This document shows, piece after piece, positions 17,901 to 25,664 of a DNA stretch of 64,000 nucleotides (position 1 is its first letter; the number at the start of each line of letters is the position of its first letter). Source of the stretch: Planctomycetota bacterium (lineage in GTDB: Bacteria; Planctomycetota; Planctomycetia; Planctomycetales; Planctomycetaceae); contig JACTNB010000013.1 of assembly GCA_014584345.1 (NCBI GenBank), positions 372,001 through 436,000 on the forward strand. The letters run 5' to 3'. The position numbers and the translations under genes were made by a program. The notes below the pieces were generated by a model. That model was not told the DNA's origin and made no database searches. It worked only from the letters and a program-made list of their open reading frames with translations.

Positions 17901-20900
17901 ACAGGGCCAGAATACGCGGCCCCTGTTGCTGGCTTCGATCCTGGGAGTGGGATTGATCTGCGTGGGCCTGATCTGGTTGGCCCTGCCCGGAGTTCAATCC
18001 GCACGGGAGGCGGCGCGTCGCTCGTCGGGCAGGTTCGTGGATCCCTCTGCAACCACACAGCTCTCCTCGGACTTGGAAATGGATATGCCAGCGAGTAGTC
18101 CCGCGAATCAACCCGAATCCGTCGAACTGTTCATGCAGGGCGAACTCGCCACCCTGGAATCCCGCGATGAACGTGTCCGAAGCCTGGATCGGAAAAAATC
18201 AGGTAATGAGCAGGCCGAGAAATCGCTTCGGGAATTTGCCGGGGCCGCCGGCGCAATGCCAGCCGCGCCCTCCAAGGGAGAGGAATCCGTTCCGGAAGCG
18301 GAAGCCATCAAACTTCACGACCGCTATGAAGCTCAAAATGGCTTGGGAGTGCTTACATCCCCCCTCGATCCCTTTGCATCATCCGAGCCAGCAGCCGCCA
18401 AGCCAAAGCAGACAGCCCCGCTGCCTGCCGATGGATTCCTCTCGCTGAACTTTGCCTTGGAACTTCCCGAAACCCTGGCCTCGACGCGATTGCGTTCCGT
18501 CGGCGAAGCTTCTCCTGCTGGTCTGGTGGTGAACTATCGATCGCAGGCCGTCGTGAATCGGCTCCGCTGGATGTGCGCGGCAGTGGGGCTGCTGCTGTTC
18601 TGGTTGCTGCGGAATGCCTCGTGGGCGGTGCGTTGTGCCTGGACGGCTCTGCTGCCGGGGGTTTCCCTGGCGTTGCTGGGGATTGTCCCCCCGCTCTGGT
18701 TGCCCGTGGTGGAAGGCCTGCTGCTGGCCAGTGGACTGGGGCTCTGCCTGTGGCTGGGACTGTGGCTGGGCAATTTGTGCCGACAGGCATGTGCCTGTTG
18801 CGCGACGGCAGCCTGGCCGAATCGAGCCTCGACGGCACTACTGCTCTGCCTGATGTTCGTTCCCTCGGCCGTGCTCGGCGAGGAACCCGCCCCGCCCTGT
18901 CCGGAGCCGGACAGGATTCCCCTGGTATTCCCCTATGCCAATGCCGGAACCCCCTTGGCCGTGGAACGTGTGTACGTTCCACGCGAAGAATACTTGCGGC
19001 TGTGGCGGATTGCGCATCCCGAGGAAACGCTGGATGTCGCGCCCGTGGAGGCTCAGGTTCACGAGGCCTCCTATGTGGCGGAACTTGTTCCGGCCCAGCA
19101 ACCGGGCGAAAAACCGACCGTGCGGTTGCAGGCGCGGTATGTCATTGAAAATTACACCGATCAGCCAAGGATTGTCCCTTTGCCCATACAGTCGGTGGTC
19201 ACCGAGGGGATCGAAATCAATGGGCAAGTCAGTCACGGTGCTCTGGTGAAGAATGCTCAAGCCGCGGTCGTAATCCCCACGCGCGGCATGCATGTGGTCG
19301 ATGCCCGGTTTCGTCTCCTGGCGGACACCCTGGGGACCGCGGGACAGTTCACGCTCGAGCTGCAACCGGTCGCCACGGGGGCCCTTTCCTTCCATTTGCC
19401 TTCGCCCGAGATGGTGGTGCGCATCAACGAAGGGAAAATCCCGTTTGAGTTGATTGAACGGGAACAGATGCGGCTTGTGGAATTCGCAATCGCGGCCGGA
19501 GGGAAAATTACCCTGGCATGGCAACCTCGGGTGGCTTCGAGTCGACTCGAATTCCTTTCCTGCGATTCCGCGCGGGAAGTGTTGCTGGGAGATCGCGGCG
19601 CTGAACTGCAGTATGTTTATGATTTCCGCATTGCCCAGGGAAGTTTTTCCGAAGTCCGGTTTCAACTGCCCGAGGGGATCAAGTTGAAGACTCTGCTCGG
19701 CAACGACCTGGCGGGTTGGCAACTGGTCGACGAAAATCAATTACGCGTCCTGCTGAAAAAACCCGTGGAAGATCGGACCCGGTTGACTCTCACCTTCTTC
19801 ACTCCGCTGGAAATCACGCCGGCAACCCAAACGTTTGCCCTGCCCGATGTCGAACCGCTGGGCGTGACTCGCGAAATCGGATCCTGGGCAATCGGCTGGG
19901 AATCTGCCCTGCAGGGACGCTTCACCGCGACCGAAGGAGTCCGTCAACTCCAGATACAACAGTTTGAACGCCTGGCGGACAAGCCTCTGGTGGAGACGCC
20001 TCAACGCGTCTATCGCTTCACCGGGCGACCACAAGGGATCGTGCTGGAAGTGTCTCGCAAGCAGGCGGGGGCCCGTGCGACACACTTCAGCCTGGTCGAT
20101 ATCCAACCGCATCGAACCCACCTGGCTACCCTGGTGGATGTCGAGTTGCAAGGAGTGCCGCGGCTCTCGCTGGAATTCACCTTGCCCCCCGAAATGAACA
20201 TTCTCGAACTGACGGCCCCCATGCTGGAGGACTGGTTCGTACAGCCCGGCAACGCCGGCGAGGCGCCGGTTCTGACGGTGCTGTTCGACAGCCCGCAACA
20301 AGGAAAACTGCAACTGTTTCTGCGGGGGCAAATTCAGCGGGAAATCGGCAACGAGGCCTCGCTGACGCTCGTCACGCCGCGCTTGTCCAGGGCAGAATCA
20401 ATCACCACGTTTCTGGGAGTGGGGGCGGCGGAAACACTGGGGGTGGTGCTCGACCAGGCCCCGGGCTGGCAGGGGATCGAACCCGAACGTCTGCCCGCGC
20501 CGCTCAAAAACATGGCCCGCTTCCCGATTCGCTTCGGGTTGACCAGCCAGGCCGCGGAACCCGCGCCGGTCGTGGTTTCCCTGCGGCGGCAACAGGCCCA
20601 GGTGAAGGCGAATTCGGTCACGGTGATTGCCGTCACCGATGCCTCTCTCGATTACGGCCTGTCCTTCGACTGGACCATTACCAGCGCGGCAACGGATCTG
20701 TTTTACTTTTCCGGCCCGGCCTGGATGGCGGGACGCATTTCGTTCTCGACGGAACAGATTCGCCATGTCGGCACGACCCCCTGGGGCGACGGTCAACTCC
20801 TGTGGAGTATTCAATCGAAGACGCCCCGGGATCACCGGTTTTTCGTGAATGCCGTTGTCTCCCTCCCCCGGCCCGAGGATCGAATGGTGACGGTCCCCCT

Positions 20901-22770
20901 GCTGCGGTTCGAAACCGGGCCCGCCCAGGCCACCACGAATTCCGTTCCCCTGGAAACCCAGGGACATTATGCCGTGCTGGTGAATCTGGGACGCGAACCC
21001 CTGGAAGCCGTCGCGAACCTCGATCCGTTGCGGGTCGAGGCCCAGGAACTTCCCATTCAGATTCCACCGGACATGGTGCGCCAGGCCATGGATATCCTGA
21101 GAATCTCCGGAACCGAGCAGCCGAAATGGGAACTGAAACGACTCACACAACAGGAATCCCCCCCCGCCACCATTTCCCTGGCCGAACTCACCACCGTGAT
21201 CGACGGTGCGGGTCACTGGCGTACCCGGGCGATTTATCACGTCAAGAACCGGCAGCGGCAATTTCTGCCCGTGCAACTCCCGCCCGGCGCGGAAGTGTTG
21301 TCTGTGCTCGTGGACGGCAGTCCCGCGCGGGTCGTTTCCCGCCAGATCGCCGCGGAGAAGATCACGTTGATTCCCCTCCCCGCCAGCGGGGCGGCCGCGC
21401 TGGCGTTCCCGGTGCAGATCGTGCTCGAAGGCCGGCTGGAAACACCTTTCGCCCCGCGCTGGAGTAACCGGCGGATTGCCCTGCCGCGGCCTGCGATCCT
21501 CCCGCGCGAAGCCTCCGAGGAATACGGCATACCGGTCCAGCATACGGTCTGGCAATTGAGCACTCCCGATAACCTGGCCGTGAAACTGGTTGAAGGGAGC
21601 GGCACGAACATGAGCCCTTCGAGCACCCAGGAGGTACAACGCCTGGAAGTCACGAATCGCCTGCAGGAAGTGTACGAACTTTCTCAGATCGTAGGACTCA
21701 GCAGCAAATCCTACAGGCAACGCAAGCAGGCAGCCGACAATCTACGGCAGTTGACCGATGAGATCCACCACTATTACGACTCCTCCCTGCTGGGTGTCCA
21801 GATCCAGGAACAGCAGGCCCAGGTCCTCCAGGAAGCCAGGGACAAACTTGAAAAACTGGGAGAGGCGGAAGCGGGTGCGGCAAGCCCCGAAGCGTTGCAA
21901 TCCCTGGGCCGTGCCTTCGTGGAACAGCAAAACCGTGAAATCCTGCTGAAAAACACTGGCGCGGTCAGCGACCAGCAACTCGAACAACAGCAATCCTTTC
22001 AATACATCCAGCAGGACGCATCGCCGCTTCCGGGGCTTTCGTCCGCCGAACAGCGCATCCAGGCCCCGGAATCCACCACCGCGCCTGCCCGCCCGGAAAA
22101 CTTCAAGCGGCAGACCGACAAGGAAGACAGCGGCTCGCGACTGCAGGAAAACCGCCGCCAACTACTCGAGGAAAACATCCGTCAGAATACCCTCCTGAAC
22201 CGCCAGGCCCAACAGGAGCAGGCTAAGCCGCAGGCCCCCACCGGTCCCGTGACGGAACCGATGCAGAAACAACCGCAGTCAGGCAAGCACCGGGGGAGAG
22301 TGGAATTCCCCCAGCGCGCGGGTTGGTACACGGACGGGTTGAAAACCGAACAGTTAACGGATTTCAATGCCATCCAGGCCGGCTTGCCCGAATCGGAACC
22401 GGAAGGCTGGACCTCGGTCGGCGGGCTGTCGTTGCCCGTTGAAATTCCGCTGCTCGAACAGTCGCAGGTCTTCGCGAAGGTGGGTGGTCAGCCTGAGTTG
22501 ACCATCGACGTCCGCCCGCGCGATTTGTCGCGCACCATCGCCGGACTCGTCTGGGGCTTGCTGATCGCAGCCCTGGTGCTTTGGCTGCTGCCACGACTCC
22601 CCAGGCTTGCCCGTGGCGAGCAGCCACGCCTGCTCGCTGGCTGCCTGGCACTGACGGGACTGCTGCTGTTCGCCCTGTTGCCGTTCGCCCTGGGCTGGGC
22701 CGGACTCGCCCTGGCCTGTGCCGCGGGAGCCTTGCTGGCGCGCGCCTCCCGGAGTAACGCTTCGGCCTGA
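14938..22770 (+). CDS. Giant multi-domain exported/membrane protein, apparent fusion of two module-bearing halves
   Basis: About 2610 residues without a stop. Order: an N-terminal signal/anchor (about 18-37); a module starting ERLYVPEQDLGQLW (about 58); long beta-rich region; a helix pair at about 955-1020 ending in LALPGVQSAREAARRSS, which mimics DUF1559; a disordered linker; three helices at about 1203-1285; a second signal-like stretch (ALLLCLMFVPSAVLGEE, about 1303) directly followed by another module (VERVYVPREEYLRLW, about 1343); a second beta-rich region; a Gln/Glu-rich helical section at about 2263-2460; and two or three C-terminal helices. Each half resembles the 1191-aa neighbour 47 bases upstream. 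The function is unknown. The ATG at 14938 is chosen; an in-frame TTG lies at 14932. Confidence 0.85.
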   Translation: MYPVLKSCWLFSRSRPSVYGWVALIWLVWGSIGQAQMPLAPVENTLEHLLDERYERLYVPEQDLGQLWSVQAGVLVETEAFKQLLAAARHAGELKTEHPQGFVLETIRYEAEIQQDVLRITARCRLTKYTPGWAELKLPLFNVSIKQALLDDQPAPLGLVGKPAGVVLLDRFVGTRELVLKLTTPIQRVGTDEVASFAVFPHEAAELRMPIPAGRILQVNGTVVEESGSQQQLRDVQLPVGGQKTVQIRLADALGETLEESLVFATSEYAIGIERDSVNWEARCLLNLFGKRFQQLEFVVPTELEMTHVEAAGLQTWELRDDPERPGHTRIQLQFRETIPERLTILFRGVQLLENPERWKLAPLRLLGATTHTGGLALSAPARSRLKILTEEGTRPAARAWKPTAEFLQRRTLQFHEIWEEDFILELSVTETGQEVQAAVSHVLAIEESEVRLSAVMTLQTLFSPLFELQMKVPAGWRPERVSQETGDIDWQLPGEQADTTLLRIPLVPPVQPGSPRTIWMTLKRIQETGLFHARADEFPLPSLDLEGVRILEGSYTITASPLLDVFPLEMQGLDPALLGLDQERFGYRYQDSQIAGSIRVERRPARFQASTVQTCWLDEHQLQMNSRLLLDISGGGVRQIQVLVENATGIVAEFESLAEARITDQRRQDTDTGTQWTISFDRFITGSLPLAFKFSLPRPAERELQVPRVSFPEAELQEIHLAFAALPEQQLTTRGRDIQGDELEPLDPADLPPLELPPRRRVVAGYRLVHPAATITLAADTFAALPVPTAVASRLELTTLLLEAGQYRQQADLVFQAVGTQSLVVELPEEALLWATLLDGRPVSARRQGTGFLVSLAGEAATLAERRLTVVYGLPADQLAVRPFSRITLPAPRFLAVDGAGTRQPLRLLRTDWLVHHAPDIYLDTHETGVQRIDDGNLPGLLARFLDHLLNQSGWTLTRNLLWGLVACAAFFGLAWGVTRTVSRATQQGQNTRPLLLASILGVGLICVGLIWLALPGVQSAREAARRSSGRFVDPSATTQLSSDLEMDMPASSPANQPESVELFMQGELATLESRDERVRSLDRKKSGNEQAEKSLREFAGAAGAMPAAPSKGEESVPEAEAIKLHDRYEAQNGLGVLTSPLDPFASSEPAAAKPKQTAPLPADGFLSLNFALELPETLASTRLRSVGEASPAGLVVNYRSQAVVNRLRWMCAAVGLLLFWLLRNASWAVRCAWTALLPGVSLALLGIVPPLWLPVVEGLLLASGLGLCLWLGLWLGNLCRQACACCATAAWPNRASTALLLCLMFVPSAVLGEEPAPPCPEPDRIPLVFPYANAGTPLAVERVYVPREEYLRLWRIAHPEETLDVAPVEAQVHEASYVAELVPAQQPGEKPTVRLQARYVIENYTDQPRIVPLPIQSVVTEGIEINGQVSHGALVKNAQAAVVIPTRGMHVVDARFRLLADTLGTAGQFTLELQPVATGALSFHLPSPEMVVRINEGKIPFELIEREQMRLVEFAIAAGGKITLAWQPRVASSRLEFLSCDSAREVLLGDRGAELQYVYDFRIAQGSFSEVRFQLPEGIKLKTLLGNDLAGWQLVDENQLRVLLKKPVEDRTRLTLTFFTPLEITPATQTFALPDVEPLGVTREIGSWAIGWESALQGRFTATEGVRQLQIQQFERLADKPLVETPQRVYRFTGRPQGIVLEVSRKQAGARATHFSLVDIQPHRTHLATLVDVELQGVPRLSLEFTLPPEMNILELTAPMLEDWFVQPGNAGEAPVLTVLFDSPQQGKLQLFLRGQIQREIGNEASLTLVTPRLSRAESITTFLGVGAAETLGVVLDQAPGWQGIEPERLPAPLKNMARFPIRFGLTSQAAEPAPVVVSLRRQQAQVKANSVTVIAVTDASLDYGLSFDWTITSAATDLFYFSGPAWMAGRISFSTEQIRHVGTTPWGDGQLLWSIQSKTPRDHRFFVNAVVSLPRPEDRMVTVPLLRFETGPAQATTNSVPLETQGHYAVLVNLGREPLEAVANLDPLRVEAQELPIQIPPDMVRQAMDILRISGTEQPKWELKRLTQQESPPATISLAELTTVIDGAGHWRTRAIYHVKNRQRQFLPVQLPPGAEVLSVLVDGSPARVVSRQIAAEKITLIPLPASGAAALAFPVQIVLEGRLETPFAPRWSNRRIALPRPAILPREASEEYGIPVQHTVWQLSTPDNLAVKLVEGSGTNMSPSSTQEVQRLEVTNRLQEVYELSQIVGLSSKSYRQRKQAADNLRQLTDEIHHYYDSSLLGVQIQEQQAQVLQEARDKLEKLGEAEAGAASPEALQSLGRAFVEQQNREILLKNTGAVSDQQLEQQQSFQYIQQDASPLPGLSSAEQRIQAPESTTAPARPENFKRQTDKEDSGSRLQENRRQLLEENIRQNTLLNRQAQQEQAKPQAPTGPVTEPMQKQPQSGKHRGRVEFPQRAGWYTDGLKTEQLTDFNAIQAGLPESEPEGWTSVGGLSLPVEIPLLEQSQVFAKVGGQPELTIDVRPRDLSRTIAGLVWGLLIAALVLWLLPRLPRLARGEQPRLLAGCLALTGLLLFALLPFALGWAGLALACAAGALLARASRSNASA

Positions 22771-22888
22771 CGTGAATTCTCGTCCAGCAACTGCCGCACT
22801 GGCGGTTCCCCGGCAAACCTGCAAAAATACGCTTGGGGAATCACCGTGTGTTGGGGATCCATACAGATATCGGATGGGATAACGGCAG

Positions 22889-24349
22889 ATGAAAATTCAG
22901 GCTACGCGGACATGGAATCCGGATTCGTCCTGCGATTGGGCGGTTGTGTTTCTCGGGGGGACCACGGAGCCTCTGCTCCCGCCAGAATTACCCGTCGAGC
23001 TGGTCCGGCTCGTGGAAAAACTCCAGCTTGCGGGGGATCTACCCGAAAAGCCCGGCGAAGTTCGCAAGGTGTATGGGTTGGATTCCGCTCGACTGCCGCG
23101 CGTGCTGCTGGTTAGATGGGGTACGAATTCCGACGATAGCCGTGGGAGGGAACAGCAGTTTCGCTGTTTTTCCACGGCTGCCCGAGCCCTCTCCGATCAG
23201 CCAGATCGCGAGACAGTCTGGTTCTTGCCGGACTGCGGGGCCTCGGGAATTCAGGACGCGGTCACGGCAGTTCTGCTCGCCTCCCAGGGCCAGGGAATCT
23301 ATCGGGCGGAACAGAAGCGGCATCCGTATCGCGCCGTCACGCTGGTAACCCAGGCCGATGCTCCCGAACACGCGGTGCAGCGTGGGGAAATCGTGGGACG
23401 CGCCATGAATCTGACGAGGGAGTTGATCAATCGCAGTCCGCACGAAGTCAACCCGGCCAATTTTGCCGATCGGGCCGCCCAGGTCGTCAGCCACTCGGGA
23501 TTGACTTGCCGCATTTTCAACGAGCAGCAACTCGCCGCCGAGAGAATGCACTCTCTGCTGGCAGTCGCGCGGGGATCTGAATTCGAGCCACGCATGGTTG
23601 TTCTGGAATATCGCGGCGGGGGAGACGCGGCCTTTACGGGGCTGGTCGGCAAGGGGGTCACCTACGACAGCGGGGGACTGTCGCTCAAGCCCAGCGACAG
23701 CATGAAAACTATGAAATCCGATATGTCCGGCGCGGCGACCGTGCTGGGCGTGATGCAGGCGATCGCGGCGCTCAAGCTACCGGTGAATGTCCGGGGATAC
23801 ATGGGACTGGTGGAAAACATGATCAGTGGCCGGGCCTACCGTCTGGGAGACGTGCTGACCGCGCGGAATGGCGTGACCATCGAGGTCTTGAATACCGATG
23901 CGGAAGGTCGGCTGGTGCTGGCCGACGTCCTGTGTTACGCCGTCGATGAAGGTTGCGAGAAATTGATCGACGTGGCGACGTTGACCGGTTCCTGCGTGGT
24001 CGCCCTGGGGGAAGACTACACGGGAGTCTTCACGAATCAACAGGCATGGTGCGACCAGTTTCTCCAGGCGGCAAACCGCGTGGGCGAGAAGGTCTGGCAG
24101 TTGCCGATGTGCGATTCCTTCGGCGAACAGCTCCGTTCGGAAGTCGCCGATTGCCAGAACGTGGGATCTCGCTGGGGCGGTGCGATCACCGCGGCAAAAT
24201 TCCTGGAAAAATTTGTCGCCGATACCCCCTGGATTCATCTCGATATCGCGGGTCCGGCTTTTCTGCAGGACAGTAAACCGTACCGGGAAGGGGGAGCGAC
24301 GGGGGTCATGCTTCGCACCCTGCTGAATCTTGTGGAAACCGGGACCTGA
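22889..24349 (+). CDS. pepA: Leucyl aminopeptidase (M17)
   Basis: A 486-residue two-domain cytosolic aminopeptidase that removes N-terminal residues using two metal ions. The C-terminal catalytic domain shows the metal-binding and catalytic Lys/Asp string GKGVTYDSGGLSLKP near residue 255, KSDMSGAA shortly after, and the M17 signature NTDAEGRL near 335. The N-terminal macro-like domain is more divergent, as usual. It lies 118 bases after the giant gene, on the same strand. PepA of E. coli also binds DNA; nothing here tests that. Confidence 0.95.
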   Translation: MKIQATRTWNPDSSCDWAVVFLGGTTEPLLPPELPVELVRLVEKLQLAGDLPEKPGEVRKVYGLDSARLPRVLLVRWGTNSDDSRGREQQFRCFSTAARALSDQPDRETVWFLPDCGASGIQDAVTAVLLASQGQGIYRAEQKRHPYRAVTLVTQADAPEHAVQRGEIVGRAMNLTRELINRSPHEVNPANFADRAAQVVSHSGLTCRIFNEQQLAAERMHSLLAVARGSEFEPRMVVLEYRGGGDAAFTGLVGKGVTYDSGGLSLKPSDSMKTMKSDMSGAATVLGVMQAIAALKLPVNVRGYMGLVENMISGRAYRLGDVLTARNGVTIEVLNTDAEGRLVLADVLCYAVDEGCEKLIDVATLTGSCVVALGEDYTGVFTNQQAWCDQFLQAANRVGEKVWQLPMCDSFGEQLRSEVADCQNVGSRWGGAITAAKFLEKFVADTPWIHLDIAGPAFLQDSKPYREGGATGVMLRTLLNLVETGT

Positions 24350-24369
24350 TGGGAGTGATGATTGAGGCA

Positions 24370-24423
24370 CCCGAATTTCTCACACAGGTCAATAATACAG
24401 GATTGCTGACATTGACGAACTAG
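24370..24423 (-). repeat. Repeat family A, right-end fragment interrupted by a second copy
   Basis: Read on the minus strand this matches the family right end: CTAGTTCGTCAATGTCAGCA, then ATCCTGTATTATTGACC, then the terminal GTGAGAAATTCGGG. It stops at CTAG (24420-24423), where the complete element 24424-24665 begins. The same element resumes at CTAG 24666 with the arm CCGCGCCCG, so this is an older copy split by a younger one. Confidence 0.65.
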
Positions 24424-24665
24424 CCCGGATTTCTCACAGGGTTGCCAGTGCGGAAAATTATGTCTCGAAAGTGTCTGAAAAACTAGCCGCGCCCGTGAGG
24501 AAGCGGGCCACGCGGGCGGTTCCCGAGGAACATTCCTTGGACACAACATCAATTCTGGCAATGTATTGCAAAAAACCGAGCCCCAGTCTGGCCCGCTTCC
24601 TCACGGGCGCGGCTAGTTCGTTGAAGTCAGCATCCAGTTTTATTGACCCGGGCGAGAAATGTGGG
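24424..24665 (+). repeat. MITE-like repeat family A, most complete copy
   Basis: This 242-base non-coding unit has imperfect terminal inverted repeats: CCCGGATTTCTCAC at 24424-24437 and GCGAGAAATGTGGG at 24652-24665. Inside are perfect 28-base inverted arms at 24483-24510 (beginning CTAGCCGCGCCCGTGAGG) and 24589-24616, separated by 78 bases. The tetranucleotide CTAG flanks both ends (24420-24423 and 24666-24669), consistent with a target-site duplication. No transposase is encoded; mobilisation would have to be in trans. The whole unit happens to stay open in the frame of the downstream gene. Confidence 0.75.
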
Positions 24666-24685
24666 CTAGCCGCGCCCGAGAGGGA
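24666..24685 (-). repeat. Remnant arm of the interrupted repeat, containing the next gene's ribosome binding site
   Basis: CTAGCCGCGCCCGAGAGGGA matches the element arm CTAGCCGCGCCCGTGAGGAA at most positions, then the similarity ends. It continues the older copy at 24370-24423. The AGAGGGA within it lies four bases before the ATG at 24690, so a repeat-derived sequence appears to supply the Shine-Dalgarno of that gene. Confidence 0.55.
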
Positions 24686-24689
24686 CTGC

Positions 24690-25046
24690 ATGCAAGACTA
24701 TCTTTTCGTTTACGGCACCCTGAAGCGGGGCCATTGTCGTGCCTTTGCCCTGCGGACGCAGCAATTCGTGGGAGTTGCCCGCACGGCGGCTCGATATCGC
24801 CTGTACGATTGCGGCGAATATCCCGCCCTGGTCGCCGACCCCGACGGGCGGAGCATCGAGGGGGAATTGTACCGGATATCCCCCGAGATCTACCCCACGC
24901 TCGATGAGCTCGAGGGAGTGGAACTCGGGCTGTACCACCGCGCGGAAATTGCCCTGCTGGCCCCGTATCAGGAACTGACCAGCATTGGTTATCTGTACGA
25001 TCGCCCCGTTGCCAAATTCCGCGACAGCGGCACGCGCTGGCCGTGA
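24690..25046 (+). CDS. Gamma-glutamylcyclotransferase-like (YtfP/GGACT) protein
   Basis: A 118-residue protein of the AIG2/gamma-glutamylcyclotransferase fold. The substrate-loop motif YGTLKRG is at residues 8-14, and the family region with the catalytic Glu reads LDELEGVELGLYHR. The length fits the small GGACT/YtfP type, which cyclises gamma-glutamyl-amino compounds to 5-oxoproline; the actual substrate is unknown. The ATG at 24690 is preferred over the open frame reaching back to 24471. AGAGGGA precedes it, homology starts directly after it, and the upstream codons are only repeat DNA. Confidence 0.87.
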   Translation: MQDYLFVYGTLKRGHCRAFALRTQQFVGVARTAARYRLYDCGEYPALVADPDGRSIEGELYRISPEIYPTLDELEGVELGLYHRAEIALLAPYQELTSIGYLYDRPVAKFRDSGTRWP

Positions 25047-25065
25047 TGCACCGGCACAATGCAAA

Positions 25066-25116
25066 CGGGACGGGCCTCCTTTCCGGGAGGCCCGTCCCGC
25101 GCGTTGTGTCGGGTTT
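25066..25116 (+). terminator. Strong hairpin terminator between convergent genes
   Basis: The 13-base arms 25067-25079 (GGGACGGGCCTCC) and 25086-25098 are perfectly complementary around a six-base loop, and outer bases can extend the stem. A TTTTT run follows at about 25113-25117 on the plus strand. It ends the cyclotransferase gene, and the stem could also act on the convergent lipoprotein gene whose stop is at 25135. Confidence 0.8.
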
Positions 25117-25134
25117 TTGTGTCACAAGCAACCG

Positions 25135-25542
25135 TTATGGATACTCGAGATCGATGGTATTGCTGCCTGCCTTGACCTCGACCTCTTTTTTCAGCTTGGC
25201 GTAGTCCTTGGTTACTTTCCCATCCTTGACCTCCATGGGTGCTCCCACGGCATTCATGTCGTAATCAACATGGTTGTCAATTTTTACGGTATGTTTCCCC
25301 AAAACAGCCCCCATGTCACTGGAACTGTAGGTCAACTTGTAAACGCCGCTGCTATCAGTCACTCCGGACGAGGGACGCCCCCCGTCGACGGGTGTGAAGT
25401 TTACCATCACATTGGGGGCGGGTTGGCCATCGATTTTTACTGTTCCCGTGACGCTTCCCAGTTTTGGAACGTCTCCACCACCACCACAACCTAGACAAGC
25501 TGCAAGTATGGCAAAGACTGAGTATTTGCAAACGGATGCCAT
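25135..25542 (-). CDS. Small lipoprotein with carboxypeptidase-regulatory-like fold
   Basis: A 135-residue protein. The N-terminal hydrophobic segment ends in a lipobox-like LAAC followed by LGCGGGG, so lipid attachment and export are likely. The mature part is a small Ig-like beta sandwich (GSVTGTVKIDGQPAPNVMV, then SSGVTDSSGVYKLTY) typical of carboxypeptidase regulatory-like domains. Small proteins of this type often lie beside DUF1559 genes in planctomycetes, as here (DUF1559 ends 123 bases upstream, with a terminator between). The start at 25542 places the signal at the N-terminus; an ATG at 25587 would add 15 residues. Confidence 0.8.
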   Translation of the reverse strand: MASVCKYSVFAILAACLGCGGGGDVPKLGSVTGTVKIDGQPAPNVMVNFTPVDGGRPSSGVTDSSGVYKLTYSSSDMGAVLGKHTVKIDNHVDYDMNAVGAPMEVKDGKVTKDYAKLKKEVEVKAGSNTIDLEYP

Positions 25543-25603
25543 GAAATCAGACCTTGATTTTAGAAAACTCGAAAAGGAAGAAAGCATGCAAAGCCCATTT
25601 CCT

Positions 25604-25652
25604 CAAGGGAACAAAAAAAGAGACCACGTGAGCAGTCTCCTTTTTTCCCTTG
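25604..25652 (-). terminator. Intrinsic terminator after the second DUF1559 gene
   Basis: On the minus strand, GGAGAC, a ten-base loop, then GTCTC are followed directly by TTTTTTT. Outer bases CAAGGGA (25604-25610) and TCCCTTG (25646-25652) also pair. It lies 13 bases past the DUF1559 stop, so most transcripts should end before the lipoprotein gene. Confidence 0.85.
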
Positions 25653-25664
25653 TGGAACTTTGTT

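Noticed and set aside
24424..24665. Structured riboswitch upstream of the cyclotransferase
   Set aside because: The same sequence occurs in other contexts (7871 and 61630) and has terminal repeats with CTAG flanks, which fits a mobile repeat better.
24471..24689. N-terminal extension of the cyclotransferase through the repeat element
   Set aside because: The frame is open only because the repeat lacks stops in it. A good ribosome binding site and the family start are at 24690.
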